NCBI GenBank assembly: GCA_026169815.1
Contig: JAPFDT010000025.1
Span: forward strand, 1 to 64,000
Reading direction: 5' to 3'
DNA from: Pseudogracilibacillus sp.
GTDB lineage: Bacteria > Bacillota > Bacilli > Bacillales > Amphibacillaceae
DNA: 64,000 nucleotides
Made by a program: the position numbers and the translations under genes. A model generated the notes under the pieces. It was not told the DNA's origin. It saw only the letters and a list, made by a program, of their open reading frames with translations, and made no database searches. Position 1 is the first letter of the stretch. Each line of letters opens with the position of its first letter. Below are positions 48,435 to 58,241 of this stretch, one piece after another.

Positions 48435-48949
48435 TTAGTAAAAATACTTTCGGATAAACGATATACTTTTTTTAGAATAATCGATGATGATGTAATTTTA
48501 CGCAAAACATGATAAAATATAGGAATATAGCAAATCAATTTCATAATAAGGTAATTTAATTAAAAACACGAATGATTAAAGATAATATATAATGAGTATA
48601 TGTTTTAACTTTGTGAGCCAAATTTACTTGAATGGAAACGACTGACTCTTATAGGAAAAGTATGATTTCGAAATTCTTGAACCCGGAAAAAAATATATTA
48701 TATAAATGTGGATAAATTAATTTAAGCCGAGTGTATTTCCGAAGCGGTTAGTTAATCAATCCATATTTATGTATTAAGATAGATGTCCAAAGCTTAAGAG
48801 TTGAAGCCATGCGTGCAAATATTAGTCGGATTTAATGAAAGTAAACACATCTCTCACCAAATGTAAAATTCGTGTATGAGATAGTAAAATAAATGAAAAA
48901 ATTGATTTATGATACGTACGTTTTTAGAAGATGAATGGGGTTGTGAAGA
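48435..48949. other. 515-nt non-coding gap in the usual position of speD
   Basis: B. subtilis carries speD (S-adenosylmethionine decarboxylase) between gapB and nrdR. Here I find no reading frame of that kind on either strand, only AT-rich sequence and a degenerate family C repeat (48705-48788). The nrdR promoter must lie near its right end, but I see no clear one. Confidence 0.6.
48705..48788 (+). repeat. repeat family C, copy 2 (core only, degenerate)
   Basis: Shares the interior of copy 1, including GTGTATTTCCG at 48731 and a TTAGTTA-TCAATCCA segment, but lacks the outer GAGG / CCTC arms. Looks like a decayed copy. Confidence 0.55.
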
Positions 48950-49420
48950 ATGAATTGTCCAAAATGTTATCATAAAAGTTCACGCGTTCTTGATTCGCGA
49001 CCATTTGAAGATGGTGAAGCAATTCGGAGACGCCGTGAATGTGAAAGGTGTGGATTCCGCTTTCGAACATTTGAAAGAAAAGAAGAAACACCATTAATTA
49101 TCGTAAAAAAGGACGGTACAAGACAAGAATTTGTCCGCGATAAATTGATTCGTGGATTAATGAGGGCTTGTGAAAAGCGTCCAGTAACAATAGATGAAAT
49201 TGAACAAATAGCACTAGAAGTAGAACAAGAAATTAGAAATTCAGAACAAGCAGAAATAAGTAGTCAACAAATAGGAGAAATGGTGCTAGATCGATTAGCG
49301 GAAATAGACGAAGTTGCTTATGTTCGTTTTGCTTCCGTGTATCGTCAATTTGAAAACATAAATTTCTTTTTAGATGAATTAAAAGAAATTTTACAATCAA
49401 AAAGAGCGGAAAAAGAATGA
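48950..49420 (+). CDS. nrdR: transcriptional repressor NrdR
   Basis: 156 aa. N-terminal zinc ribbon (Cys3, Cys6, Cys31, Cys34; [18 protein letters not shown]) and an ATP-cone (~49-139) with [20 protein letters not shown]. Senses ATP/dATP and represses ribonucleotide reductase genes. First of nrdR-dnaB-dnaI, 22 nt before dnaB. Confidence 0.96.
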   Translation: MNCPKCYHKSSRVLDSRPFEDGEAIRRRRECERCGFRFRTFERKEETPLIIVKKDGTRQEFVRDKLIRGLMRACEKRPVTIDEIEQIALEVEQEIRNSEQAEISSQQIGEMVLDRLAEIDEVAYVRFASVYRQFENINFFLDELKEILQSKRAEKE

Positions 49421-49442
49421 GAAAGAATAACGAGGGATCGGA

Positions 49443-50777
49443 ATGCAACACATAGGGAAAATATTGCCAATTGATGGATATGAAGTGCACCTACAAAGAA
49501 GTTTACCAATAGATTATTTAGCATCACTGACACATTTATATCAACCATTATTAGGCATTGAAGCTATTAGCCTTTACCATCTCCTCTTGCAAGAAAAAGA
49601 GATGCAGCAAGATGATACAATACAAACACATCATACATTGATGAACTATTTAAATCTTTCCTTAGATAAAATTTATGGAGCAAGAATTAAACTAGAAGGT
49701 ATAGGTTTACTAAAAACATTTAAACAGGAACGTGAAGATAAAGTTATTTATGTGTATCAAATTATACCACCATTTCGACCGGCTGATTTTTTTACTGATT
49801 TAATGTTATCTGAACTATTATATCGTCAAATAGGGCGTATGAAATTCACTTCCCTGAAGGAAATGTATCTGAATCAAATGCTAGAGGAAAGCATTTTAGC
49901 AGAAGAAGAGGTAACAGCTACATTTAACGAAGTGTTTCAAACAATTCAACCGAATAATATAGAACAGAAAACACCTTCTATAGCAGAAGAAACAGAAGGA
50001 ATTCCGATAAAACCAATTGACTTTTCTTTATTAAGTCAAACATTAAAACGAAAAATGATTCCTGTTACAAAAGTGTTATCAGAGAGAAATCGTCGAATTA
50101 TTACACAATTACAGCAACTATATAATTTAGAGTTATTTCAATTAGAACAAGCAATTAATTGGGCTTTAACGGAGGAAAATGAATTAGACATCGAGCAATT
50201 GCATGCCGCATGTGGAGATTTGTTTCGGGAAAGCAAAGGCGGCATAGATGTGAAATTAGCTATGAAACAAATAGAAGAAGAACCTGTTGTCCAAGCACCT
50301 AAATCCGAAATGGATAAATCATTACAACGACTTGAGTCTATTTCAACTAAACAACTATTAGATGACTTATCAATTGGTGATCATGCAGGCGAACAAGATT
50401 TGAAAATGGTTAGCGAAGTTATGATTAAACAAGGTCTTTCGACACCTGTTATGAATGTTTTAGTAACGTACGTCATGCATCAGACTAATAATCAACTTTC
50501 GAGACCTTATTTGGAAAAAATCGCAAGTCACTGGTCAAGGATGAAATTTAAAACAGCGAAAGAAGCAATGAATTATATTTTACATCCACCTGAACAGAAG
50601 TCTAAACAACGAAAAACTCCGAATCGACGACAGCAATCACAAGAAGTAATTCCAGATTGGTTTAAAGAAAGAAAAAATCAATCAGAACAACATGATGAAG
50701 AACTAACAGAAGAAGAAAAACGCGAACAGGCTAGAATGATAGCTATGCTAGAAGAATATAATTCACAAGATAATTAA
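49443..50777 (+). CDS. dnaB: replication initiation and membrane attachment protein DnaB
   Basis: 444 aa (B. subtilis 472), a Firmicute primosome component that helps load the replicative helicase and attach the origin to the membrane; not homologous to E. coli DnaB. The N-terminal domain starts IGKILPIDGYEVHLQRSL. The C-terminal DnaB_2/DnaD domain has VSEVMIKQGLSTPVMNVLVTY (~338-358) and KFKTAKEAMNYI. The tail is highly charged. Confidence 0.93.
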   Translation: MQHIGKILPIDGYEVHLQRSLPIDYLASLTHLYQPLLGIEAISLYHLLLQEKEMQQDDTIQTHHTLMNYLNLSLDKIYGARIKLEGIGLLKTFKQEREDKVIYVYQIIPPFRPADFFTDLMLSELLYRQIGRMKFTSLKEMYLNQMLEESILAEEEVTATFNEVFQTIQPNNIEQKTPSIAEETEGIPIKPIDFSLLSQTLKRKMIPVTKVLSERNRRIITQLQQLYNLELFQLEQAINWALTEENELDIEQLHAACGDLFRESKGGIDVKLAMKQIEEEPVVQAPKSEMDKSLQRLESISTKQLLDDLSIGDHAGEQDLKMVSEVMIKQGLSTPVMNVLVTYVMHQTNNQLSRPYLEKIASHWSRMKFKTAKEAMNYILHPPEQKSKQRKTPNRRQQSQEVIPDWFKERKNQSEQHDEELTEEEKREQARMIAMLEEYNSQDN

Positions 50778-50799
50778 TGTATTTAAAGGAATGATGTAA

Positions 50800-51732
50800 A
50801 TGAAGCCAATCCAATCTTCATTAAAAAGCTGGATTGAGCAAAACGACACTTTTAAAGAACGACTTGCAGCAATAAAAAAAGAAACGTTAGCCCATCCACG
50901 CATTAAACGATTTTTACAACAACACCCTGACATCACAGATGATCAAATTGAACGTCAATTAAATAAATTATATGAATATACAACGCAATCGATTCGTTGT
51001 GAACACTGTCAAAACTATGAATCATGTCAAAATATTATTCAAGGGTATTATCCAATATTATCCTATGTTAATAATGAAATTCATGTTGCTTATGAAAAAT
51101 GTCCGAACCATGATATTTATGAACAACGAAAAGAACAAGCTAGTTTGATCCAAAGTATTTCTGTTCCAAAAGATATTTTGCATGCAAATATGAATGATTT
51201 ATATCCAGATCCAAAACGTAGTGCAGCATTTCAACAAGCACTAGATTTTATAAAAGAAGCAAAAACAAAATTACCGGAACAAGGACTCTTTTTGTCAGGC
51301 CCATTTGGAGTAGGTAAGACATACTTTCTTGGCGCGATTGCGAATGAATTACAGAAAAGTGATATAGCGACAATGTTGATTTATATGCCAGAATTTGTAC
51401 GTGTAATGGGAGAAGCGATTTCAACGAATACTGTCCAACAAAAGATTGATCTATTTAAAGAAGCGGATGTTTTAATGTTGGATGATATTGGTGCAGAGTC
51501 TATGTCGGCTTGGTTCCGTGATGATGTATTAGGTACGATATTACAGTATCGTATGATGGAAGGATTACCTGTCTTTTTCACTTCAAATTATACGATGGCA
51601 CAACTTGAAGAAATTTTAGCCACATCAACTAAAGGTGGCATTGAAGAGGTAAAAGCAGGACGAATTATGGAGCGCATTAAACAATTAAGTTATGAAGTGA
51701 ATATTAATACTAAAAATTATCGTAATGGATAA
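50800..51732 (+). CDS. dnaI: primosomal helicase loader DnaI
   Basis: 310 aa AAA+ ATPase. N-terminal helicase-binding zinc module (Cys67, Cys70, Cys76, Cys101 region), Walker A GPFGVGKT (167-174), Walker B VLMLDDIGAES, sensor 1 VFFTSNYT. Loads DnaC helicase at the origin with DnaB and DnaD. 22 nt after dnaB; AAAGGA site. Confidence 0.95.
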   Translation: MKPIQSSLKSWIEQNDTFKERLAAIKKETLAHPRIKRFLQQHPDITDDQIERQLNKLYEYTTQSIRCEHCQNYESCQNIIQGYYPILSYVNNEIHVAYEKCPNHDIYEQRKEQASLIQSISVPKDILHANMNDLYPDPKRSAAFQQALDFIKEAKTKLPEQGLFLSGPFGVGKTYFLGAIANELQKSDIATMLIYMPEFVRVMGEAISTNTVQQKIDLFKEADVLMLDDIGAESMSAWFRDDVLGTILQYRMMEGLPVFFTSNYTMAQLEEILATSTKGGIEEVKAGRIMERIKQLSYEVNINTKNYRNG

Positions 51733-51735
51733 TAG

Positions 51736-51775
51736 GAAATCTTTCTACTAAAATTATTTTGTAGAAAGATTTTTT
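51736..51775 (+). terminator. terminator of nrdR-dnaB-dnaI
   Basis: Stem AAATCTTTCTAC with GTAGAAAGATTTTTT. Confidence 0.9.
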
Positions 51776-51842
51776 GTTACATCATTTTCTTGCTTCCTCA
51801 CCCATATACTTTCTATAACAGGGAGATGTGGGAGGCGAGTTT

Positions 51843-52676
51843 TTGAGGAAAATATACTTTCAAAAAGAACATGAATTAATGTATTGTTGTGATGTCTTAT
51901 TTCAAAGTGAAAAATCGATTAACATTAGTTGGGAACAAAAGGGAGATTCGAGTCACGTTTTGTTAATCGAAGATACAGTTGACTCTAGTATTTGGATTCA
52001 CTGTCTTGTTGAAGTTTATGTAACGTATCGTTTAGAAAAGAAAATAACCGACATCGCAAAAAACTTTTATTTTTATAAAAATCCGCAGTTGCTTAAGGGA
52101 ATTTACAATAAAACGAAGCTGATTTTACAAGATGATCACTATGTAAAGACAATTTTTCCAAATGAAGAAAGTTTATCTGAAGCACTTTTTACATTGTTTA
52201 TGGAACAATTATGTAACGAGAAAGAAACTTATTTTGATTCATTTGTGACTTTTAATACGATATCAATTGATAATAAACTAACTCAAGCAGTTGGATGTGG
52301 TATTGATGAAATGAAGCGAGATGAAGTACATGAACAATTCATTAGTAATATAAAGAAGTTTATGAAAAATCGACCAAATCAAACTGATAGCATATATGTA
52401 TTAATGAAAAAAGAACCTCTTTTCTTTCAAGCAAATGGGATGATGTATCAACACCAAGAACTAATCGATAAAATGAAGAAAACACCGCTTTATTTACTGC
52501 AACTTGATGAAAATGAAACTTTTATTTCTCCACTTATCGCATTAGCACCAAAGAACATTTATTTATATACGGAATCTCCTATTGAGGCAAGAGTCTATAG
52601 TTTATGTCGGATATTTAATGAAACAGTTCAAGTACTTTCTACTGAAAAATTTCCCTTCGTTGCTAATGTAAAATAA
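51843..52676 (+). CDS. ytxC: sporulation protein YtxC family
   Basis: 277 aa from TTG 51843, 7 nt after GGGAGG; a GTG at 51828 in frame precedes that site. Cytoplasmic, rich in K/E/F, no enzyme motif. Length (281 in B. subtilis) and place between dnaI and thrS match YtxC, a conserved sporulation-associated protein of unknown function. Similarity is judged by position, length and general pattern. Confidence 0.85.
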   Translation: MRKIYFQKEHELMYCCDVLFQSEKSINISWEQKGDSSHVLLIEDTVDSSIWIHCLVEVYVTYRLEKKITDIAKNFYFYKNPQLLKGIYNKTKLILQDDHYVKTIFPNEESLSEALFTLFMEQLCNEKETYFDSFVTFNTISIDNKLTQAVGCGIDEMKRDEVHEQFISNIKKFMKNRPNQTDSIYVLMKKEPLFFQANGMMYQHQELIDKMKKTPLYLLQLDENETFISPLIALAPKNIYLYTESPIEARVYSLCRIFNETVQVLSTEKFPFVANVK

Positions 52677-52704
52677 TTGCTAACTAAAAATATTATGTTA
52701 TAAT
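52677..52704 (+). promoter_or_regulatory. sigma-A promoter of the thrS T-box transcript
   Basis: TTGCTA (52677-52682), a 16-nt spacer and a perfect TATAAT (52699-52704), directly after ytxC. Confidence 0.7.
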
Positions 52705-52714
52705 TTATTTTAGT

Positions 52715-52984
52715 AAACATATGAAAGTTATGAGAAGGACACGATTATTTAATGTGTACTAGACAGGGAAGAAAGCCGTGATTGAAAGCTTTCGCTATGT
52801 ACAGTAAATAATTACCACCTTTGAACTCTACAGTCGAAATAATAGTAAATTGTAGCGTATCTCGTGCGTTAAAGAGTAATGAAGTCGAATCATTTTATTA
52901 TTTTACGTGTTAAAATAATCGAAAATGAGGGTGGAACCGCGTGATAATACTCGTCCCTTTTATGTATGGGAGGAGTTTTTTTGT
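52715..52984 (+). promoter_or_regulatory. T-box leader of thrS
   Basis: T-box core AGGGTGGAACCGCG (52928-52941) and terminator ACTCGTCCC / GGGAGGAGT plus T-run (52949-52984). A stem I region begins near 52730. An ACC triplet at 52814-52816 is the likely Thr specifier. Uncharged tRNA-Thr should induce thrS. Confidence 0.92.
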
Positions 52985-53012
52985 TTTTAAAATATCTGAA
53001 GGAGCGATTGTT

Positions 53013-54953
53013 ATGATAGTTATTACATTTCCAGATGGAAATACAAAAGAATTTGAAACAGGGGTAACTGGAGAAGAGATTGCCCAATCGATTTCACCAG
53101 GATTACGCCGTTCATCATTAGCAATTAAGTTAGATGGGGAGTTTTATGATTTAACACGTCCGATTAATGAAGATGCATCATTAGAAATTATTACGTACAG
53201 TGATCAAGATGGTGTTGATATTATGCGCCATTCAACAGCACATTTAATGGCTCAAGCGATTAAACGACTGTATAAAGATGTCAAATTTGGTGTTGGTCCA
53301 GTTATTGAAGAAGGATTTTATTATGACATGGACATGGAACATGTGATTACACCAGAAGATTTACCAAAGATCGAAAAAGAAATGCAGCGTATTATTGATG
53401 AGAATTTAACGATCGAACGTGAAGAAGTAACACGTGAAGAAGCAAAAGAAATGTTCCGTGAAATTGGGGACGATTTAAAAGTAGAACTAATCGATGATAT
53501 CCCAGAAGGAGATTCGATTACGATTTATCGTCAAGGAGAATTCTTTGATCTATGTCGTGGGGTGCACGTTCCAACTACGAGTAAGATTAAAGCATTTAAA
53601 TTGCTTAGTATTTCTGGTGCATATTGGCGTGGTGATAGTAATAATCAACAATTACAACGAATTTATGGAACAGCATTTGAAAAGAAAAACGAGTTAAAAG
53701 AACATCTACGTATTTTAGAAGAACGTAAAGAACGTGATCATCGTAAATTAGGAAAAGAATTAGAGTTATTTACTGTATCACAAAAAGTTGGACAAGGGTT
53801 ACCAATGTGGTTACCAAATGGAGCTACAATTCGCCGTATTATCGAACGCTATATTGTAGATTTAGAAGAGAAGCTAGGTTATGACCATGTTTATACACCA
53901 GTACTAGGTAGTGCTGAGTTGTATAAAACAAGTGGGCACTATGATCATTATCAAGATGACATGTTCCCTCCAATGCAAATGGAAAATGAAGAATTATTTT
54001 TACGTCCAATGAATTGTCCACACCATATGATGGTATTTAAAAATAATTTATATAGTTATCGTCATTTACCTGTCAGAATTGCTGAATTAGGTATGCAGCA
54101 CCGTTATGAAATGTCAGGAGCTCTTGCAGGTCTACAACGAGTACGTGGCATGACATTAAATGATGCACACATTTTTGCTCGGCCTGATCAACTTAAAGAA
54201 GAATTCGTACGAGTGATAGAATTGATTCAAGAAGTATATAAAGACTTCGGTATCGAAGACTTTTACTTCCGTTTATCTTATCGCGATCCAGAGAACAAAG
54301 AGAAATATATTGATAATGATGAGATGTGGGAAATGGCGGAAGCGGCATTAAAAGAAACAATGGATGAATTAGATCTTCCGTACGTTGAAGCAATTGATGA
54401 AGCGGCTTTTTACGGCCCGAAATTAGACGTACAAGTAAAGACTGCATTAGGACATGATGAAACATTGTCGACTGTTCAATTAGATTATCAAGTAGCAGAC
54501 CGTTTTGATTTATCTTATATTGGTGAAGACGGAAAACATCACCGACCTGTTGTTATTCACCGCGGGGTTGTTTCAACAATGGAACGTTTTGTTGCTTATT
54601 TAATTGAAGAATATAAAGGAGCTTTCCCAACATGGTTAGCACCTGTTCAAGTGCAAGTTATTCCTGTTTCTAACGCAGCTCATCTTGATTACTCTAATGA
54701 ATTACAAGATAAATTAAAGCGTGAAGGTATTAGAGTAGATGTGGATTTCCGTGATGAAAAATTAGGTTATAAAATTCGTGAAGCACAAACGAAAAAGATT
54801 CCATATACGTTAGTTATCGGAGATAATGAAATGGAAGATAACAGTGTAAACGTCCGTCGTTACGGAACAAAAGATACGCAATCATTAGGTTTTCATGAAT
54901 TTGTCGAGCAAATTCATGAAGAAATTGCAAATAAGTCAGGTGCATTAAAGTAA
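53013..54953 (+). CDS. thrS: threonyl-tRNA synthetase
   Basis: 646 aa from ATG 53013 ([14 protein letters not shown]), with GAAGGAG before it. The frame is open back to 52941, but that part is T-box leader. Order: TGS (1-~62), editing domain with [10 protein letters not shown], class II core with zinc ligand Cys in PMNCPHHMM, motif 2 [18 protein letters not shown], motif 3 [15 protein letters not shown], anticodon-binding domain from ~545. In B. subtilis infC follows; here a repeat hairpin and a convergent DoxX gene follow. Confidence 0.97.
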   Translation: MIVITFPDGNTKEFETGVTGEEIAQSISPGLRRSSLAIKLDGEFYDLTRPINEDASLEIITYSDQDGVDIMRHSTAHLMAQAIKRLYKDVKFGVGPVIEEGFYYDMDMEHVITPEDLPKIEKEMQRIIDENLTIEREEVTREEAKEMFREIGDDLKVELIDDIPEGDSITIYRQGEFFDLCRGVHVPTTSKIKAFKLLSISGAYWRGDSNNQQLQRIYGTAFEKKNELKEHLRILEERKERDHRKLGKELELFTVSQKVGQGLPMWLPNGATIRRIIERYIVDLEEKLGYDHVYTPVLGSAELYKTSGHYDHYQDDMFPPMQMENEELFLRPMNCPHHMMVFKNNLYSYRHLPVRIAELGMQHRYEMSGALAGLQRVRGMTLNDAHIFARPDQLKEEFVRVIELIQEVYKDFGIEDFYFRLSYRDPENKEKYIDNDEMWEMAEAALKETMDELDLPYVEAIDEAAFYGPKLDVQVKTALGHDETLSTVQLDYQVADRFDLSYIGEDGKHHRPVVIHRGVVSTMERFVAYLIEEYKGAFPTWLAPVQVQVIPVSNAAHLDYSNELQDKLKREGIRVDVDFRDEKLGYKIREAQTKKIPYTLVIGDNEMEDNSVNVRRYGTKDTQSLGFHEFVEQIHEEIANKSGALK

Positions 54954-54980
54954 TTAGTAATATAAGTTATGTTTAAAATA

Positions 54981-55037
54981 AGAGGTTGCGACAAAACTGT
55001 TTTCATATACAGAAAATATAGTTTTGACCCAACCTCT
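54981..55037. repeat. repeat family C, copy 3 (short form) / probable terminator of thrS
   Basis: Arms AGAGGTTGCGACAAAACT (54981-54998) and AGTTTTGACCCAACCTCT (55020-55037) pair with two mismatches around a short AT-rich interior. The arms resemble those of copy 1 behind citZ. Placed between convergent genes. Confidence 0.75.
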
Positions 55038-55094
55038 TTCATGTTTGATATAAGATGTTATTATTTTCTATGAAATGTCTCTCTAGTTAGTCTG

Positions 55095-55649
55095 TTATTG
55101 CTTTCTCGTCCATGGGGTGCCTAAACGAGGGAGAACCAAACGATCAAGCCCATGCCATCCAGCAACTTTCCAAGCCATAATTAATGCTATGGCAATAACA
55201 AACATGATGGGATTTGTGCTTACAGTCCCAGCAAGTAAAAAGGACATATTCATTAAAGCGCCAAAAAAGGCGGCAATTCCGGTTAACAATCCAACAATTA
55301 AGCCTATTCCAACAAAAACTTCTCCCCAGGCGACCATATAAGAAAAGGGGACAGCATTTGGAATAATAATGTTTTCTAAAAAAATCGCATACCAACTGGG
55401 CACATCACCAGTTTCCACTTTATCTAAGGCCCCTCCTAAAAAACCTTTAATAGCTGTACCAGCCTCTTTACCTGTCCAAGCATCGGAAGTAACTTTCCCT
55501 ATTCCTGCCATAATCCATGAATAACCGAGGTAAAGACGTAAAATAAGCCAAATCCAAGCAGATTTCGTATTTGTAAATAACCAACTTGAAATGGGATTTT
55601 CATCGACAATGATATGTTGTCCTTTTGTCGTATTAGATAATTTAACCAT
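55095..55649 (-). CDS. DoxX family membrane protein
   Basis: 184 aa with four hydrophobic helices (about 30-50, 88-105, 112-132, 140-160) and the DoxX pattern WIWLILRLYLGYSWIMAGIGK. The family contains quinone-linked oxidoreductase subunits and small-molecule-stress proteins (e.g. Bacillus CatD/YdfP); the role here cannot be read from sequence. AAAGGAG site. The 344-nt gap to the next gene (55650-55993) holds nothing I recognise beyond AT-rich promoter-like sequence. Confidence 0.85.
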   Translation of the reverse strand: MVKLSNTTKGQHIIVDENPISSWLFTNTKSAWIWLILRLYLGYSWIMAGIGKVTSDAWTGKEAGTAIKGFLGGALDKVETGDVPSWYAIFLENIIIPNAVPFSYMVAWGEVFVGIGLIVGLLTGIAAFFGALMNMSFLLAGTVSTNPIMFVIAIALIMAWKVAGWHGLDRLVLPRLGTPWTRKQ

Positions 55650-55993
55650 GTTTGTGCTCCTTTACTGTTATGAAATTATTAGTTGAGTATATTGAACTAG
55701 TTCTTATTATCGTTCATATCTATGATTTATTCAACTAAAATTATAATATTTATCTTATTTCAGCTGTTCGTTCATAGTATAGCAAAATTATTAAATTATA
55801 AACTCACCTTTTTTCATCTGAAAGTACTGATACAGGGAATGAATGCAGCCTTTCTGTTTACATAATAAAAAATGTTTAACTAAAGGATACTTAATTTTAA
55901 TCTGAAGTTTCCTTTTTAACCATTTATGCGTATAATAGATATGTTTGCATACATTGTAAGTTAATATTATTTAAGTGAGTTAGGAGTGCGCAT

Positions 55994-57352
55994 ATGAATC
56001 AGCAAGAGCAATGGACTTCGAAATTAGGGTTCATTTTAGCTACTGCAGGATCAGCTATCGGTCTAGGTGCGATTTGGAAATTCCCCTATATAGCTGGTAT
56101 GTCTGGGGGTGGCGTGTTTTTATTAATCTTTTTAATTTTTACCCTGTTTATAGGTTTACCAATTTTGTTAGCCGAATTCGTAATCGGGCGTGGTTCACAA
56201 AAAGATGCAGTCTCTGCTTATTCATTTTTTGCACCGGGGAGTAATTGGCATCTTATCGGAATCTTAGGAATGATTACTTGTTTTATTCTTTTATCATTCT
56301 ATAGTGTTGTTGGTGGCTGGATTTTGTTATACATAGGTGAAACATTTGCAGGTAATTTATCTAACTTACCAGAACAAGCATATGGTGATGTATTTAATTC
56401 GTTTATCTCTAATCCCTATTATGCGATTCTGTCGCAATTAGCATTTATGCTCATTACTATTTGGGTCGTTGCAAGAGGAGTTCAGCAAGGGATTGAACGA
56501 GCTAGTAAAATTATGATGCCAGCACTATTTGTAGCATTTATTATTTTAATTATTCGTTCATTGACATTAGATAACGTTACAGAAGGTTTGCACTTCTTTT
56601 TATATCCTGACTTTGCTAATTTAAATTCAAAGACGATTCTCTTTGCTTTGGGACAATCCTTTTTTTCGATTAGTGTCGGAGTATCAGTGATGGTGACATA
56701 CAGTTCGTATTTATCTAAACAAGAGAATTTACCAAAATCTGCACTAACGATAGTGTTAATGAATATTTTTATTTCTATATTAGCGGGTTTAGCAATTTTT
56801 CCAGCAGTATTTGCATTTGGATTTGAACCTGCAGATGGTCCTGGACTACTATTTGTCGTTCTCCCAGCAGTATTTGATCAAATGCCTTTTGGTGCATTCT
56901 TTTTAGTAATCTTCTTATTGCTCTTTTTATTTGCAACATTAACTTCTGCGTTTTCTATGTTAGAAATTATCGTTGCAGCAATAACAAAAGGAGATAACAA
57001 TCGCCGTACAAATGTGACATGGACAACTGGGTTGTTAATTTTCATTGTCGGAATACCAGCAGCATTATCAGCGGGAATGATGAGTGACTTTACACTTTTT
57101 GATAAAACAATGTTTGATTTATCGGATTATCTTGTATCGAATATTTTAATGCCAATAGGTGCGTTAATGATTGCTCTGTTTGTCGGATTTAAAATGCCGC
57201 AATCTGTATTGATAGATGAAATTAATTCAGGTTCAAATTATGGTAGAAAACTTTTTGCAACATGGTATTTAGTCATCAAATATGTAGTACCAATAGCTAT
57301 TATTATTGTCTTTTTAGATGTTATTGGCGTGTTAGACTGGATATTAAATTGA
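55994..57352 (+). CDS. sodium-dependent transporter, NSS (SNF) family
   Basis: 452 aa with about 11 helices. The N-terminal helix 1 signature [26 protein letters not shown], with the unwound Na+/substrate site, is typical of bacterial neurotransmitter:sodium symporters such as MhsT and B. subtilis YocR/YhdH. Probably imports an amino acid with Na+. Eleven rather than twelve helices is normal for the bacterial type. GGAG site. Confidence 0.93.
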   Translation: MNQQEQWTSKLGFILATAGSAIGLGAIWKFPYIAGMSGGGVFLLIFLIFTLFIGLPILLAEFVIGRGSQKDAVSAYSFFAPGSNWHLIGILGMITCFILLSFYSVVGGWILLYIGETFAGNLSNLPEQAYGDVFNSFISNPYYAILSQLAFMLITIWVVARGVQQGIERASKIMMPALFVAFIILIIRSLTLDNVTEGLHFFLYPDFANLNSKTILFALGQSFFSISVGVSVMVTYSSYLSKQENLPKSALTIVLMNIFISILAGLAIFPAVFAFGFEPADGPGLLFVVLPAVFDQMPFGAFFLVIFLLLFLFATLTSAFSMLEIIVAAITKGDNNRRTNVTWTTGLLIFIVGIPAALSAGMMSDFTLFDKTMFDLSDYLVSNILMPIGALMIALFVGFKMPQSVLIDEINSGSNYGRKLFATWYLVIKYVVPIAIIIVFLDVIGVLDWILN

Positions 57353-57473
57353 TTATTTGAAAAAAATGTTTGGATATTCTAGTATGAAGAGACGAACAAT
57401 GAACAAGATAAAAATAAAGTCTTCTCATCAATTTTTTTAAAAAAATATAGATAACATAAAAGGACGGATAAAT

Positions 57474-58193
57474 TTGACACAATCATTACAAGGTAAAAAA
57501 GCAATTATTACAGGTGCTGGGCGTGGTATCGGACGAGCGACAGCATTTGCGTTAGCAAAAGAAGGGGTTTCTCTTGGACTTGTCGCACTTACAGAAAAAC
57601 ATGTGGAACAAGTCGCAGAAGAATTAAGAGCAGAAGGTGCAGAAGTGGTTGTTGCAACTGCAGATGTAGCTGAAAATGAACAAGTTACTACAGCAATTGA
57701 TTCAATCATTGAGCAACTGGGTTCAGTAGATATTTTAATAAATAATGCAGGAATTGCTCAATTTGGTAACTTTTTAGAACTAGAAGTAGAGGAATGGGAA
57801 CGAATTATTCAAGTGAATTTACTTGGCATGTACTATGTAACACGTGCTGTCCTTCCTAACATGATCGAACAGCAATCTGGTGATATTATTAATATTTCAT
57901 CGACTGCTGGTCAACGTGGTGGTCCTGTAACGAGTGCATACAGTGCTTCGAAGTTTGGTGTGTTAGGTTTAACGGAATCACTTGCAATGGAAGCACGCAA
58001 GCATGATATTCGTGTATCAGCTTTAACACCTAGTACTGTTGTGACAGATTTAGCTGTAGAAGGTGGGTTAGTAACAGGGGAAGAAGAAAACGTACTCCAA
58101 CCTGAAGATCTAGCTCAATTAATGGTAGCTCAATTAAAATTAAATAAACGAGTATTCCTTAAATCTGCAGGCTTATGGACAACGAATCCATAA
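57474..58193 (+). CDS. SDR oxidoreductase, 3-ketoacyl-ACP reductase-like
   Basis: 239 aa classical [11 protein letters not shown] cofactor motif (residues 14-21), NNAG (90-93), catalytic Ser (ISSTAG, ~142) and Tyr156/Lys160 (YSASK). FabG-like by pattern, but not in a fatty-acid operon, so probably another ketone/alcohol substrate. TTG start after AAAGGACGG. Confidence 0.88.
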   Translation: MTQSLQGKKAIITGAGRGIGRATAFALAKEGVSLGLVALTEKHVEQVAEELRAEGAEVVVATADVAENEQVTTAIDSIIEQLGSVDILINNAGIAQFGNFLELEVEEWERIIQVNLLGMYYVTRAVLPNMIEQQSGDIINISSTAGQRGGPVTSAYSASKFGVLGLTESLAMEARKHDIRVSALTPSTVVTDLAVEGGLVTGEEENVLQPEDLAQLMVAQLKLNKRVFLKSAGLWTTNP

Positions 58194-58201
58194 AAAATGA
58201 C

Positions 58202-58239
58202 AAAAACCGATTAAGATGAATGATCTTAATCGGTTTTTA
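58202..58239. terminator. bidirectional terminator between the SDR and lipoprotein genes
   Basis: 15-bp stem AAAAACCGATTAAGA with its complement. Confidence 0.9.
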
Positions 58240-58241
58240 GC

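Noticed and set aside
52941-53012. thrS starting at 52941
   Set aside because: Those codons fall in the T-box core and terminator hairpin. The ATG at 53013 has its own ribosome site and begins the TGS domain.
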